A DNA stretch of 24,443 bases. Origin: a virus. Every line of letters begins with the position of its first letter. The first letter of the stretch is position 1. The DNA is taken from IMG/VR virus record IMGVR_UViG_3300042328_000249, positions 1 through 24,443 of that record; one strand, given 5' to 3'. The notes under the pieces are model-generated. The model did no database searches and had not been told where the DNA came from. It saw only the letters and a list, made by a program, of their open reading frames with translations. Positions 24,335-24,443 of this stretch are shown here, piece by piece. The position numbers were made by a program, and so were the translations under genes.

Positions 24335-24354
24335 ATGTAAAGCATACTTTACAT
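24335..24354. promoter_or_regulatory. Palindrome in the leader of the leftward operon, candidate operator
   Basis: ATGTAAAG at 24335-24342 and CTTTACAT at 24347-24354 are perfect 8-base arms around CATA. The site begins 14 bases before the ATG at 24321 and 4 bases before the GGAG ribosome site in the reading direction. It may be a repressor operator, or an RNA hairpin beside the ribosome site. No consensus promoter could be placed with confidence around it. Confidence 0.55.
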
Positions 24355-24386
24355 TTTGTCAGTTATGTTGCCTATAAGTAACAGGT

Positions 24387-24403
24387 TTTAGTTCAAAACT
24401 AAA
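24387..24403. repeat. Short inverted repeat upstream of the leftward operon
   Basis: TTTAGTT (24387-24393) and AACTAAA (24397-24403) are perfect 7-base arms with a 3-base loop, all A/T-rich. It lies 33 bases beyond the palindrome at 24335-24354 in a stretch of about 120 noncoding bases that reaches the window edge. It may be a second protein-binding site or part of an AT-rich control region; nothing else is recognised there. Confidence 0.4.
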
Positions 24404-24443
24404 CTAATAGTGTAGACTTGTGTGTAATTTTAAACCGTTTATT

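Noticed and set aside
24148-24345. Longer start of the first leftward gene
   Set aside because: The extension would translate through the GGAG site and the palindrome; ATG 24321 has correct spacing.

Overview
The window looks like part of a tailed double-stranded DNA phage, probably a podovirus-type phage of an aquatic bacterium. It is almost fully coding, AT-rich by eye, and has a clean two-block layout: a rightward virion and lysis block (1-16475) and a leftward DNA-replication block (16479-24321). The two blocks meet tail to tail with 3 bases between their stop codons. The glycine-rich internal proteins, the giant polyvalent protein and the primase-helicase/SNF2/Cas4-like nuclease set resemble, from memory, marine and freshwater podoviruses of the HMO-2011 type. 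That placement is inference. No integrase, repressor system, tRNA, CRISPR array or insertion sequence is visible. Terminase, portal, major capsid and DNA polymerase genes must lie outside the window.

Rightward block. It opens with the last 35 codons of a 2OG-Fe(II) oxygenase and a small Trp/acidic protein. Next come two exported cysteine-containing proteins whose genes overlap, and then a lysis cassette: membrane-anchored coiled-coil protein, three-segment holin, and GH24 lysozyme with a Cys in the middle of its catalytic triad. After these come a large beta-rich virion protein (3092-5038), a 76-residue protein, and a run of probable internal or ejection proteins: a glycine-rich protein, a GNAT-like protein, a Gln/Ala-rich protein, and another protein sharing a Gly-rich motif with the first. 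The last is a 2078-residue polyvalent protein with an HEVMH metallopeptidase motif and an LPD38-like C-terminal half. Spacing is a few bases or less throughout.

Inside the giant gene, in the +1 frame at 11662-11847, is a 61-codon ORF with a GGAGG ribosome site 6 bases before its ATG. Its product is a compact helical protein, and the giant protein is only low-complexity linker over this stretch. This apparent overprinted gene is the most interesting feature of the window.

Leftward block, in transcription order from the right end: a palindrome over the leader, a 57-residue protein, an 81-residue four-Cys protein, a PD-(D/E)XK nuclease with Cas4-type cysteines, and an HNH protein. A structured 110-base untranslated stretch and an intrinsic terminator follow. 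A sigma70-like promoter then precedes an SNF2-type helicase. A second promoter, whose -35 box contains the helicase stop codon, precedes a coiled-coil protein, a probable single-strand DNA-binding protein, a small HTH protein, the primase-helicase and a 64-residue protein. Together these would melt, prime, coat and process phage DNA, with transcription divided into at least three units.
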